Positions 34,191 through 42,906 of a stretch of DNA of 64,000 nt are shown here, in pieces. Made by a program: the position numbers and the translations under genes. The notes below the pieces were generated by a model. That model made no database searches. It was not told the origin of the DNA and saw only the letters and a list, made by a program, of their open reading frames with translations. Every line of letters begins with the position of its first letter. The stretch's first letter is position 1. Source of the stretch: Leptolyngbya sp. PCC 7375 (GTDB lineage: Bacteria; Cyanobacteriota; Cyanobacteriia; Phormidesmidales; Phormidesmidaceae); the NCBI RefSeq assembly GCF_000316115.1, contig NZ_JH993797.1, positions 7,847,961 to 7,911,960 of the forward strand. Direction: 5' to 3'.

Positions 34191-35522
34191 TATCTGTGGT
34201 AACTTGAGGGCTTCTAGGACTTGACGTAGCCGCCAAATTAATTCTGGGGAGGTAAACTGCCCAATCCGCGTTACTTGCTTTTGAACCGCCTGAAACTCTT
34301 TGTTCCAGGCTAACTGGAAGTTTGCAAGGATCTTTTCTTGTGAGTTATCAACAGTATCAATTGTATCCTGCTCATTTGTTTTACCATCAGCTTTAAGCTC
34401 CGGCATTTTGCCATGGCGTTTGTAATAGTCAATGAGCTTTCGACCTAAGTCCAACGTGTTTCGAGGCAAGGTTTTCTTGCCAGGAAAATAATGTTCTAGC
34501 CAATCACGGGATAGGGGAGCAATTCCGCTTGACGGTTTTGGCTGAGCTTTTAAGTGAAGTGATTCAAGGCGAGCGGCCCAAAGTGCTGCTGCCTGGTCTA
34601 GATTAATTGACTTGAGTCGCAAGGCTTGATGAATGCGATCTAAATCCGCTGGCTGAATAGCTTTTCGATTATTTTGCCAGGTACTCGTCACGAGACTGAT
34701 GAGTACTAAAAAATTACGTAGCTTTTCGTTGTGAATTGTAGAGTTAAGATTAAACAAGCTCTGCAAATCCAACTTACCATTTGGCAATTTAGGAATACTA
34801 TCTAAGTTGTCAAAACAGAGTACGATAGGCTGCGTAGAAGTGGCGATTCGACCGATATTGTTTAGTATCTTTTGAGCCGCGTCTTCCGAATCAATAGGTT
34901 GTTTGACTCGCAGTACTTTCAATTCTTCCTTGTCTAGGTTATCCCCTTTTAACCAGGAGTAAGCTAGAGAACGTAAGTCGGGATTGGTTGCCAAATCATA
35001 AAGAACACCGAAAAATTCCTTACCGTTGTAAATACCTACTGGAAAGCTTGCCTTTAAGTCTTGAATAAAGCGGCCTCGTTCCCCCAGAACCCATTTAGCA
35101 AAGCTACGATGATGTAAACTGGGAAGTCCTTTAAGCCAAAGCAGTAACTGCGATTCAGATTGTCCTTCTGGTACATAGATAAGGCTGTCAACCGTATTAC
35201 GGAGTGTATGCCGCCAGAGGTAATCGCTATCAGGCCAGGGACCGATGTAGGCAAAAAAAGCTTTATCGTTGAGCTGCCGCTTGAGTCGCCCTAATAGGTA
35301 ACTCTTACCTGCACCTCTATCTCCACTTAGCAAATAGGTGCGCGTGGCATTGTCTTTTCCAATTTGAGTAATTATTTGGTCGATTGTTTGAAGAATTGAC
35401 CAATGAATACCATTGACTTCCAACGCTATATCAGGCCTTTCTTGCCAGAAATTACCTGGGCGAAATGTGTTCTGGTCAAAAGGATTGAGATTCTGTTGAA
35501 TTAGATTTTGAAGCGAAGTCAC
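34182..35522 (-). pseudogene. P-loop ATPase of the nuclease operon, N-terminal part (split by IS630)
   Basis: 444 native codons (to 34191), followed by two IS-derived codons and a stop. The Walker A motif is GDRGAGKS at residues 67-74 and Walker B is IVLCFDNLDSI (about 240). The fold looks like an AAA/ORC or STAND-type ATPase. The N terminus NLNPFDQNTFRPGNFWQE resembles docking tails that precede such ATPase domains. Joined in frame to 33104-32421 the protein is 671 residues. It is 36 nt downstream of the winged-helix gene. The split probably inactivates it, unless the two pieces associate. Confidence 0.85.
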
Positions 35523-35558
35523 AATCTTTTACCGCCTCTACATGTTTTTTAATAGAAG

Positions 35559-36479
35559 TCAGTCATTAACACTGATGTAAAACCAAGCTCCTCCAGTATT
35601 TTGGGGAATACCAGCAGAAATCTCAGAATCACTGTAGTCAGAAACTTCTTGTAGGGTAATAAGCTCAATTAGATCCTGGCTTTGTAGTTCAAACAGTAGT
35701 TTGTCTAAGCCTTCTCGAGTTAGGGGAGGTTGTAGCTTTTCCCGTAAATGGAAGATCGGCAGAAAGTTATCTGTATCCAACTGCTGATCTAGCATCTTAA
35801 TAGTATCTAGTATTGATTCTGGCGACAGACCATTTATATCAGCAATTGATGGTGAAGGAGACGTTTGTTGCTCTGCTTCTTCCTTAACATAAGTTTGTGT
35901 ATTATTGACTGTTCTAGAGATTTCTTGTTGACCTAACGTTTCCCTGAGAAAGATTAAATAGGTCCCCAACATCGAGAATGTCAAACTAGCATTAGTACTC
36001 GTTGGATGACAATCATTTTGCAAATATTGATACCCTGTTTGGGTTAGCCAGACATCTTTGATTACTTTCTCGCCGACAACACTGATAAGACCCTTTTCCT
36101 CAAGCTGCTTGAGTAACCGTTGACGCTCGCTTGCTGGTACCTGCTTTGCTGTACCTGGTGGTACTGATTTACCAACCGCAACTTCCAACAATTTTTTCAG
36201 TAGTTTTAACTCATCATAAGTAACAGGAAGCATGTTGGTCTCAGACTCCAACAATGCTTTTCCAGCAGCATTAGTTTGATACTTGGAAATTTCGTCAGTA
36301 TATTCAACCAGGCCTTCGCTGCTAAGGTTCTTGCAAATTCGATTGCGTTCGCTGGCAAGGGTTTTGGCATTGGGTGGCTTTAGCTTACTAATTCGAACGC
36401 GATAATCTGGAGCATGTTCCAACAACCGCAGCAAAAATTTTACTTCTATAGGCTTTAATTCGAGCGAAGATAGCTCCAT
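35559..36479 (-). CDS. tandem winged-helix-like protein, first gene of the nuclease operon
   Basis: About 306 residues from ATG 36479; a TTG at 36515 is an alternative. Three helix-rich segments look like winged helices: VKFLLRLLEHAPDYRVRIS with the following 60 residues, a second with QRLLKQLEEKGLISVVGE, and a C-terminal one with LTREGLDKLLFELQSQDLIE. Such repeats suit DNA binding or a MukE/ScpB-type kleisin-partner role. No database family is recognised with confidence. It is transcribed towards the ATPase and the nuclease-FtsK gene and probably recruits them to DNA (inference). Confidence 0.7.
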   Translation of the reverse strand: MELSSLELKPIEVKFLLRLLEHAPDYRVRISKLKPPNAKTLASERNRICKNLSSEGLVEYTDEISKYQTNAAGKALLESETNMLPVTYDELKLLKKLLEVAVGKSVPPGTAKQVPASERQRLLKQLEEKGLISVVGEKVIKDVWLTQTGYQYLQNDCHPTSTNASLTFSMLGTYLIFLRETLGQQEISRTVNNTQTYVKEEAEQQTSPSPSIADINGLSPESILDTIKMLDQQLDTDNFLPIFHLREKLQPPLTREGLDKLLFELQSQDLIELITLQEVSDYSDSEISAGIPQNTGGAWFYISVND

Positions 36480-36717
36480 AGGATTTATGGTTTCAATAGA
36501 AATAGAACATGTCAATCAGCATTTAAAGAAATTAGAACTTCATAAATAGAAGGACTATTGTTTCTTCTATAGACCGATTATCCCCTATAGTTTAGAAAGG
36601 TATATCAAACACGTCGACGCTTCTTATAAAAGCTATAAGATCTCGCGCTAATTCCTCTTTATTGGTCAATACCAAGCTTTACAATACTTGCTATCTCAGT
36701 TGCATAGCCTATTCAAC

Positions 36718-36777
36718 TTGTATTTTAACGAGTCATCGCCATTCGTCCCCAAATGGCGATGACTCGTTAAAATACAA
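36718..36777. repeat. 26-bp perfect hairpin
   Basis: Arms 36718-36743 and 36752-36777 are exact complements with an 8-nt loop. Each arm contains AACGAGTCATCGCCATT. The right arm covers the end of the small frame at 36767. It may be a miniature palindromic element or a strong terminator without a T tail. The adjoining 36480-36717 holds no gene I can support. Confidence 0.75.
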
Positions 36778-36994
36778 AACGATGGACTATCATGGTTTCA
36801 CGATCAATGACATCAAAAAGCAGTTTACGGCTGAACTCATTAATCTCTATAAAAAGAATATCTTGGAAGCTGTCTCCCACTAATTCAATGACAATATCGG
36901 AACGACTTGATCTATCATAATTTTCTAGCGCAGCAAAAGATTGCTGAGTAGAAATATCTGCGTTTGAATTGGTTTCAAGATAAAAAATATTCAT
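36767..36994 (-). CDS. small hypothetical protein
   Basis: 75 residues from ATG 36994, acidic in the middle (SDIVIELVGDSFQDILFIEINE) with a strand-helix pattern. Not recognised. Its last codons lie in the perfect hairpin at 36752-36777, so the present stop may derive from that element and the gene may be a fragment. Weak evidence for coding. Confidence 0.3.
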   Translation of the reverse strand: MNIFYLETNSNADISTQQSFAALENYDRSSRSDIVIELVGDSFQDILFIEINEFSRKLLFDVIDRETMIVHRFVF

Positions 36995-37142
36995 GTGCTG
37001 AAGCCATGCATACAAAAGCTCTTACTCAGAAATAAGCAGAGCAGCAACAATTTCTGTAAAAAATCTTCTAGAGGAATGCACCCTGCTTGAAAATTGAGGA
37101 GTCGGCTAAAAAGGCCCATCTAAAATTCCCACAGATTTTTAT

Positions 37143-37418
37143 TCAGTTTTTCCAAAGCCAGTTAAGCACAAGAACAAAATCAGGCAGTATCGTTTCCCCC
37201 ATGAGGCTATCTGGCTGATTAACAATCCGGAGTATACCAAGACTATCGTTAGCAGATCGCAGTTCAATGACAAAATCTGGGCAGAGAGGTAAAAACTTAT
37301 CTGGGGCTGAGTTTAGTGTCTCAATGCGGTCTCGGCGGACCCAGGCTACATCGGTAGACCTTACTGCCCCATTAGGTAACCGAAACCCCGTAGACGAATT
37401 GAGGGTAAGCGCAACCAT
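37143..37418 (-). pseudogene. Uma2-family endonuclease relic with internal deletion
   Basis: The start STGFRLPNGAVRSTDVAWVRRDR and the following CPDFVIELRSANDSL match the conserved core of Uma2 (DUF820) proteins. The frame then jumps from there to GETILPDFVLVLNWLW, the usual C terminus. About 60 residues between them, including the Lys and helix after ELRS, are missing, and the N-terminal half is absent too. A relic of a once-complete copy. Confidence 0.75.
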
Positions 37419-37497
37419 GGCGATGTTTTCCTAGAGGTTTCTATAGTTATAAGCGACACTATCACTACTTCGGCAGAACTAATTCCAGCAGAAACAT

Positions 37498-38064
37498 TTA
37501 CTCAAACAGAGTGGCAATACTACAGCTAAAACCAGGCAACATTGGACTGGTCAACATATCTGCGGCAAAAAGAGTCATTACCTTAACCAGTTGCCCCTCT
37601 TCACGGCGATAAATTTCAACTAAACTTTGTTCTCGATCAAAAATCCAATATTCCAACACACCCTGATTGGAATACAGCTTCAGCTTAGTTTTCCGGTCGC
37701 GCTCTTTATCTTTCTGAGTCTGAGATAATACCTCGATAACAATCTCAGGTGCTCCCGTAAAATGTCCAGCAGCATCCAGCAACAGCTCGGCCCGTTCATT
37801 ACTAGCCCAAATCACATCTGGAATCACCGCATCCGTCGGTGAAAAAATTACCCCTGGTGCAAAGGCAGCTCGACCCAGGCCACTTTGTTTAGACCAGCTT
37901 CGCAGTTCGGCATAGATGGCCCCAGCCACATCCTGATGGTCCACATGGGGCGCACGGGTCATGTGTAAGGCTCCATCAATGATTTCGTAGCGATTGCCAT
38001 TTTCAGGAAGACCCTCTAGATCGTCAACCGTCCAACGCATGGGTTGAATTTTGATCGATGTCAT
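37498..38064 (-). CDS. Uma2-family endonuclease (DUF820)
   Basis: 188 residues from ATG 38064. The PD-(D/E)xK-like core is visible: Asp in VIPDVIWAS, Glu-Val in EIVIEVLSQTQKDKERDRKT followed by LKLYSNQGVLEYWIFD. Uma2 proteins are very numerous in cyanobacteria; they carry a nuclease fold but their role is poorly understood. A frame extension to 38175 exists, but the ATG at 38064 starts right at the conserved domain. A 30-bp perfect palindrome lies 34 nt upstream. Confidence 0.85.
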   Translation of the reverse strand: MTSIKIQPMRWTVDDLEGLPENGNRYEIIDGALHMTRAPHVDHQDVAGAIYAELRSWSKQSGLGRAAFAPGVIFSPTDAVIPDVIWASNERAELLLDAAGHFTGAPEIVIEVLSQTQKDKERDRKTKLKLYSNQGVLEYWIFDREQSLVEIYRREEGQLVKVMTLFAADMLTSPMLPGFSCSIATLFE

Positions 38065-38097
38065 GGCTCTGCTTCCTGGTGGAATTTGTGGGTTCAC

Positions 38098-38127
38098 AGT
38101 AGGGTGCCAACATGTTGGCACCCTACT
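38098..38127. repeat. 30-bp perfect palindrome (REP-like)
   Basis: Left half AGTAGGGTGCCAACA and right half TGTTGGCACCCTACT are exact complements. It belongs with the AGTAGGGTG-type ends at 4621 and the repeat at 22094 as a family of dispersed palindromes. Confidence 0.8.
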
Positions 38128-38323
38128 AGGGTAATACCCTTTGGGGAGAACGGGTTCTAATGCCCCAGCATCCAAAATACTTTACGTCTTTCATCGCCTG
38201 CGCTACCTTTCCCATAGATAAACCTTGTCCACGTCCAGAACTAGAGTTTTTCAGTAGAAGAACCTACAGGTTTCAACTTGGACGTGGTTGATCCTAACCA
38301 AACACGTATTCTCCGCTTTCCCC

Positions 38324-39499
38324 ATGTTCAACCGGCGTCGCTTTCTCGTGCTTAGCAGCCTAGCCATTGGAGCCTGCTCCAGTCGCCCCATTGCTCAATC
38401 AGTCACCACTAGCAGCACCCCAGAGGTGTCCGCCAGTTCCTCCGCTGCTCCCGTTGCCCCTGATGCCCCTAAACGTCATCCCAACTTTGGTCAACCCATT
38501 GGCCCTGCAGAACTCTTTGCGCCTAAACGCGGTGATGTGCGAGCAGTGGTGATCAGTGATCTGAATTCCCGCTATGGGTCTGTAGACTACCGCCGTGAAG
38601 TGATGAAAGGCGTTTCCATCCTGCCCCAGTGGGAACCGGATATTGTGCTGTGCATGGGCGACATGGTGGCAGGTCAAACTACATTTCTAAGTACCCCCGA
38701 AGTGGAAGCCATGTGGGAAGGGTTTGATAACCTCATTCTTAAGCCTATTCGCGAGGCTGATATTCCCTATGCGCTGACCATTGGCAATCACGATGCGTCT
38801 AGTCAGACCTACGAGGGGGGCGGCTATATTTATGCCGTTGATCGCGAAGTAACTACCCGCTACTGGCAGGCCCACCAAAATGATTTGGACCTACAGTATG
38901 TGGATATGGGTGATTTTCCTTACTATTACAGCTTTAAGCAGAACGATATTTTTTATATTGTCTGGGATGCGTCGTCAGCTAATGTGCCTGCTGACCAAGT
39001 TGCCTGGGCTGACCAACAGCTGAGTAGCGAAGCGGCCCAGTCTGCCAAGTTTCGCATTGCTCTAGGGCATCTGCCGCTGTATGCCATTTCTCAAGGTCGC
39101 GATCGCTACGGTGAGTTTCTCAATAACGCCGACCAACTTCAGGCCGTATTAGAGCGTCACAACGTCCACACCTACATGAGTGGCCACCACCACGCTTACT
39201 ATCCCGGCCACGTTGGCAATCTAAACCTGCTCCACTGCGGTGCCCTCGGCAGTGGGCCTCGCACCTGGCTCTATCGCACCGATGCCGCCATGCAAACAAT
39301 GACGGTTCTGGACTTTTTCTTTGATACTGGCGAAACCGTTTATACCACCTACAACATGAATCGTATGGAACTGGTGGACACCCAAACCCTACCGCGACAG
39401 ATCGTTGGCCCCACCGGACGTGTACTAAGAAACGACATTACTTTATCTGACTTGACAGCCGAAGAGCAGGGCCAGAACTACATTCGAAGCGACAACTAA
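38324..39499 (+). CDS. calcineurin-like metallophosphoesterase, Tat lipoprotein
   Basis: 391 residues from ATG 38324; a TTG at 38288 is upstream in frame. Tat signal FNRRRFLVLSS and lipobox (IGAC, Cys18), then a low-complexity Ser/Ala/Pro linker. Metal-binding blocks follow in order: VVISDLNSRYG, CMGDMV, TIGNHDAS, LGHLPLY, MSGHHHAYY. The first block has Asn where most family members have His (DxH), an unusual substitution at a metal ligand. It acts outside the cytoplasmic membrane on a phosphoester that cannot be named from sequence. Confidence 0.9.
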   Translation: MFNRRRFLVLSSLAIGACSSRPIAQSVTTSSTPEVSASSSAAPVAPDAPKRHPNFGQPIGPAELFAPKRGDVRAVVISDLNSRYGSVDYRREVMKGVSILPQWEPDIVLCMGDMVAGQTTFLSTPEVEAMWEGFDNLILKPIREADIPYALTIGNHDASSQTYEGGGYIYAVDREVTTRYWQAHQNDLDLQYVDMGDFPYYYSFKQNDIFYIVWDASSANVPADQVAWADQQLSSEAAQSAKFRIALGHLPLYAISQGRDRYGEFLNNADQLQAVLERHNVHTYMSGHHHAYYPGHVGNLNLLHCGALGSGPRTWLYRTDAAMQTMTVLDFFFDTGETVYTTYNMNRMELVDTQTLPRQIVGPTGRVLRNDITLSDLTAEEQGQNYIRSDN

Positions 39500-39634
39500 G
39501 TACTTTCTCGGATTTTCCCTATCTCTTTCTTGTCATGGAGTGCCAACTAAGTCGATACGGAATCCATCGCTAAATCACGTATAAGAAAAAGTTGTGGCAA
39601 TAATTTGTCTCTAAAGGCGAATTATTCATCATTC

Positions 39635-39895
39635 ATGCCTTCTATGGTGGTTAAGCAAATTCGTTCGTGGCAAATTCCTCAAAATGTACCGAACCGACCA
39701 GCCGAGTTGCCACCTGGTTCAACTGTTCGATTAGCCATCGAATTCGATGGCCATGGCTATTGTCTGATGGCGACAGAATTAGACGGCGATTACACCCTGA
39801 GGGAGTGGCACCCGTCCCTCAAGACCGCTGAGCAAAAGGCTACGGAGATGTTTGGGTCAAGAGCCAAGGATTGGGAAACCATGGGGCTGCAATAG
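39635..39895 (+). CDS. small hypothetical protein
   Basis: 86 residues from ATG 39635 (a TTG at 39605 is in frame). Blocks VRLAIEFDGHGYCLMATE and REWHPSLKTAEQKATEMFG suggest a compact alpha/beta domain. No family recognised. Convergent with glgB, with a bidirectional terminator between them. The reading frame has good codon character throughout. Confidence 0.55.
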   Translation: MPSMVVKQIRSWQIPQNVPNRPAELPPGSTVRLAIEFDGHGYCLMATELDGDYTLREWHPSLKTAEQKATEMFGSRAKDWETMGLQ

Positions 39896-39905
39896 AAAAT
39901 TTCAT

Positions 39906-39951
39906 ATAAAAATCATAGGGGCGTTCCATGGAATGCCCCTATGATTTTTAT
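39906..39951. terminator. bidirectional terminator hairpin with GTTCCATGGAAT core
   Basis: A 46-bp palindrome with one mismatch (39923 against 39934). It has A-rich 5' and T-rich 3' flanks on both strands and lies between the convergent genes ending at 39895 and 39974. The core resembles the palindrome at 6221-6240. Confidence 0.8.
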
Positions 39952-39973
39952 GCAGAGCGGGATGGATGATGAT

Positions 39974-42274
39974 TTACACGAATCCAGACAAGGCTGCGGA
40001 AGACGTTCTTGCGGGGTCAAGCTTAAACACAACCGTTGCCAGCGGAGGCAAGGTCAAATCTAACGAATAAGCCCGATTGTGATACGCCCAATCTTCGGAC
40101 CACTTGCCGCCTAGATTGCCCATGTTGCTACCGCCAAATTCGCGGGCATCGCTATTAAACACTTCACGATAGTAACCTTTGGCAGGTACACCAACGCGGT
40201 AGTGGCTATGGGGCTGAGGCGTAAAGTTACAGACAACAACGATAAATTCATCGCTGTCCTTAGCCCGACGGATAAAGGCCACAACACTGTGTCTGTTATC
40301 GCTACAATCAATCCATTCAAACCCTTGTTGGTCAAAGTCTTGAGTGTAGAGGGCGGACTCACTGCGATAGGTGGTGTTGAGCTGCTCAAAAAATGTCTTT
40401 AGCTCTTTGTGAGGTTGATACTGTAGCAGGTGCCATTCTAGATCACCCCAGACGTTCCATTCGCTCCATTGGCCAAACTCCATGCCCATGAACAAAGTCT
40501 TCTTACCTGGATGCATAAACATATAGGTGTAGAGACAGCGCATGTTAGCGTGCTTTTGCCACTCGTCACCGGGCATTTTGCCAATCATGTTGCTCTTGCC
40601 ATGCACCACTTCGTCGTGGGACAGGGCCAGCATAAAGTTCTCACTAAAGGCGTACCAGATGCTGAAGGTGACGTTGTTTTGGTGGAACTGACGGAACCAG
40701 GGGTCCATGCTGAAGTAGTCCAGCATGTCATGCATCCAGCCCATATTCCATTTGAGGTTAAAGCCAAGACCGCCTACATAAGTGGGCCAAGACACCATCG
40801 GCCAGGAGGTAGACTCTTCTGCAATGGAGAGAATACCGGGATAATAGCTAAATAGCAGATGGTTTGTCTGGCGTAAACAATCGGCAGCTTCAATGTTTTC
40901 ACGACCGCCGTATTCATTGGCAACCCATTCACCTGATTTACGGTTATAGTCCAAATAGAGCATGGACGCTACGGCGTCTACGCGAATGCCATCAATGTGG
41001 TATTTGTCAAACCAAAATAGGGCATTGGCCACCAAGAAATTGCGCACCTCATTGCGGCCATAGTTGAAGACCAGAGTGCCCCATTCTTTGTGTTCGCCTT
41101 TACGGGGGTCAGCATGCTCATAAAGATGAGTGCCATCAAAGAATGCCAAACCGTGTCCATCCTTGGGGAAGTGACCCGGCACCCAATCCACCAGCACCCC
41201 AATACCGTTTTGGTGGCACTGGTCGATGAAGTACATCAAATCTTCGGGAGAGCCATAGCGAGAGGTGGCGGCATAGTAACCTGTGACCTGATAGCCCCAG
41301 GATCCATCAAATGGATGCTCAGCTATGGGTAATAGCTCAATGTGGGTGAATCCCAGTTCTTTGATGTAGGGAATTAAGCGCTCGGCGAGTTCTCGATAGG
41401 TGAGGAAACGGGCTCCGGGTTTAAGGTCCGAAACTGTGACAACCGGTGAGTCAGTCCCGTCTGGCTGTAGAGCAGGATTGTTAGAAGATTCATGCATCCA
41501 AGAACCCAGATGCAATTCATACACCGAAATGGGTTGAGATAAGGGTTCTTGATGACGGCGTTGTTCCATCCAGGCGTCATCCTGCCATCCATAACTGTTG
41601 AGATCAGCTACAATGGACGCTGTTTTGGGACGAACTTCCTGCTGAAACCCATAGGGGTCAGACTTTTCGTAAATGTGTCCCTCGTGGTTTTTAATTTCGT
41701 ACTTATAGTGGGCTCCAACGGTCAGTTCTGGAATAAATAAGCCCCAAATGCCGCCATGGCCAATATTCATCTGGTGTTGGCGACCGTCCCAGTCGTTAAA
41801 GTCTCCTAAAATTGATACATTACGGGCGTTGGGTGCCCACACGGCAAAATAAATGCCCGTAACATCATCAATGGTGGTGGGGTGTGCCCCTAGCTTTTCG
41901 TAAATCCGGTGGTGATTACCTTCACCAAAGAGGTGGGCGTCATATTCAGTAACTAAGGGAGACCGGAAGGCATAGGGATCGTAAATCACATGCTCGTGGC
42001 CGTCCGCTTCATAGCGAAGCTGATAGCTCGCTAAATCATCAACGTCCAGGATGCATTCAAAGAAATCACCGTGATGCTCGTTAGTCATCGACACTGCCTG
42101 ACGGCTATCAGGCATGATGACCCAGGCAGACTCAGCTTTGGGTAAATAGGCACGAACCGTCCATACATCTTTGCCATCTATCTGAATGCGATGGGGACCG
42201 AGAACGTCAAAAGGATTATGGTGATAATTGCCAACAATCCGGTCAATTTGCTCTGGGGCCGTTGTAAGTGCCAT
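39974..42274 (-). CDS. glgB: 1,4-alpha-glucan branching enzyme
   Basis: Makes alpha-1,6 branches in glycogen. 766 residues, the normal bacterial length. N-terminal carbohydrate-binding modules (HHNPFDVLGPH and FAVWAPNARNVSILGDFNDW) precede the GH13 barrel. The catalytic residues are the Asp of GIRVDAVASMLYLDY, the Glu of IAEESTSWP and the Asp of ALSHDEVVHGK. The C-terminal beta domain ends near residue 760. Monocistronic in this window. Confidence 0.97.
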   Translation of the reverse strand: MALTTAPEQIDRIVGNYHHNPFDVLGPHRIQIDGKDVWTVRAYLPKAESAWVIMPDSRQAVSMTNEHHGDFFECILDVDDLASYQLRYEADGHEHVIYDPYAFRSPLVTEYDAHLFGEGNHHRIYEKLGAHPTTIDDVTGIYFAVWAPNARNVSILGDFNDWDGRQHQMNIGHGGIWGLFIPELTVGAHYKYEIKNHEGHIYEKSDPYGFQQEVRPKTASIVADLNSYGWQDDAWMEQRRHQEPLSQPISVYELHLGSWMHESSNNPALQPDGTDSPVVTVSDLKPGARFLTYRELAERLIPYIKELGFTHIELLPIAEHPFDGSWGYQVTGYYAATSRYGSPEDLMYFIDQCHQNGIGVLVDWVPGHFPKDGHGLAFFDGTHLYEHADPRKGEHKEWGTLVFNYGRNEVRNFLVANALFWFDKYHIDGIRVDAVASMLYLDYNRKSGEWVANEYGGRENIEAADCLRQTNHLLFSYYPGILSIAEESTSWPMVSWPTYVGGLGFNLKWNMGWMHDMLDYFSMDPWFRQFHQNNVTFSIWYAFSENFMLALSHDEVVHGKSNMIGKMPGDEWQKHANMRCLYTYMFMHPGKKTLFMGMEFGQWSEWNVWGDLEWHLLQYQPHKELKTFFEQLNTTYRSESALYTQDFDQQGFEWIDCSDNRHSVVAFIRRAKDSDEFIVVVCNFTPQPHSHYRVGVPAKGYYREVFNSDAREFGGSNMGNLGGKWSEDWAYHNRAYSLDLTLPPLATVVFKLDPARTSSAALSGFV

Positions 42275-42429
42275 AGAAATCTAAACCTAATAACCGTATA
42301 TAAAAACGTGCTTTTAAAGAGAGGGGGGTTCTTAATGCCTTTGTGTGAGCAAAGACTATGAAGTTTAGGTTAACAGAACGTAACAACAAATGCTTGTTAC
42401 GAAAGATCTGTTTTCTGAGAAAAGTATCC

Positions 42430-42864
42430 CTATGGCAAAAACGGAATCACTGGTTTAAATGCACGGCGGGCCTGCAATAGCAGAATGATGAAGCGAATGT
42501 CAGAATTGAGGGTGAGGACGGTTTGGCGTGTGGCGAGTTCTGAATGGAGTTGGGCGTAGTCAGCGGGTGATAGGGGAGCGCCATCTAATGGAGAGCGGGC
42601 TTCAAAGATAATTTCAGTTCTCAATATTTCTTCTGGCACATCGTCAGCGGGCGGCAGCAAAATTTGGTCTATATTGACTCCCGAAGTGGTAACAGGATTT
42701 GCTACAGGCTGCTCGTCAGAGGGCATGATAGCTGGACTAATGGATTGTGCTAATCCATTAGCGCTGAGGTGAGACCAGAGTCCGAGACAGCTGATGCTAA
42801 TACCGAAGATTTTTTGCCAGGGCACCATGGGTTTAGATGGAAAATTTCCGCTATCGTGATGCAT
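42430..42864 (-). CDS. hypothetical secreted or membrane-anchored protein
   Basis: 144 residues. A hydrophobic segment (KIFGISISCLGLWSHLSANG, about 19-38) ending at an Ala-Gln looks like a signal peptide. The rest is short and contains EEILRTEIIFEARSPLDGAPLSPADYAQL and a C-terminal hydrophobic stretch (IRFIILLLQA). I do not recognise a family. Divergent from the PPC/TPR gene, with 42 nt between the starts. Confidence 0.6.
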   Translation of the reverse strand: MHHDSGNFPSKPMVPWQKIFGISISCLGLWSHLSANGLAQSISPAIMPSDEQPVANPVTTSGVNIDQILLPPADDVPEEILRTEIIFEARSPLDGAPLSPADYAQLHSELATRQTVLTLNSDIRFIILLLQARRAFKPVIPFLP

Positions 42865-42906
42865 TACTAATCATAATTGCTGCTGTGGGCAGCGCTAAGG
42901 AGTTCT

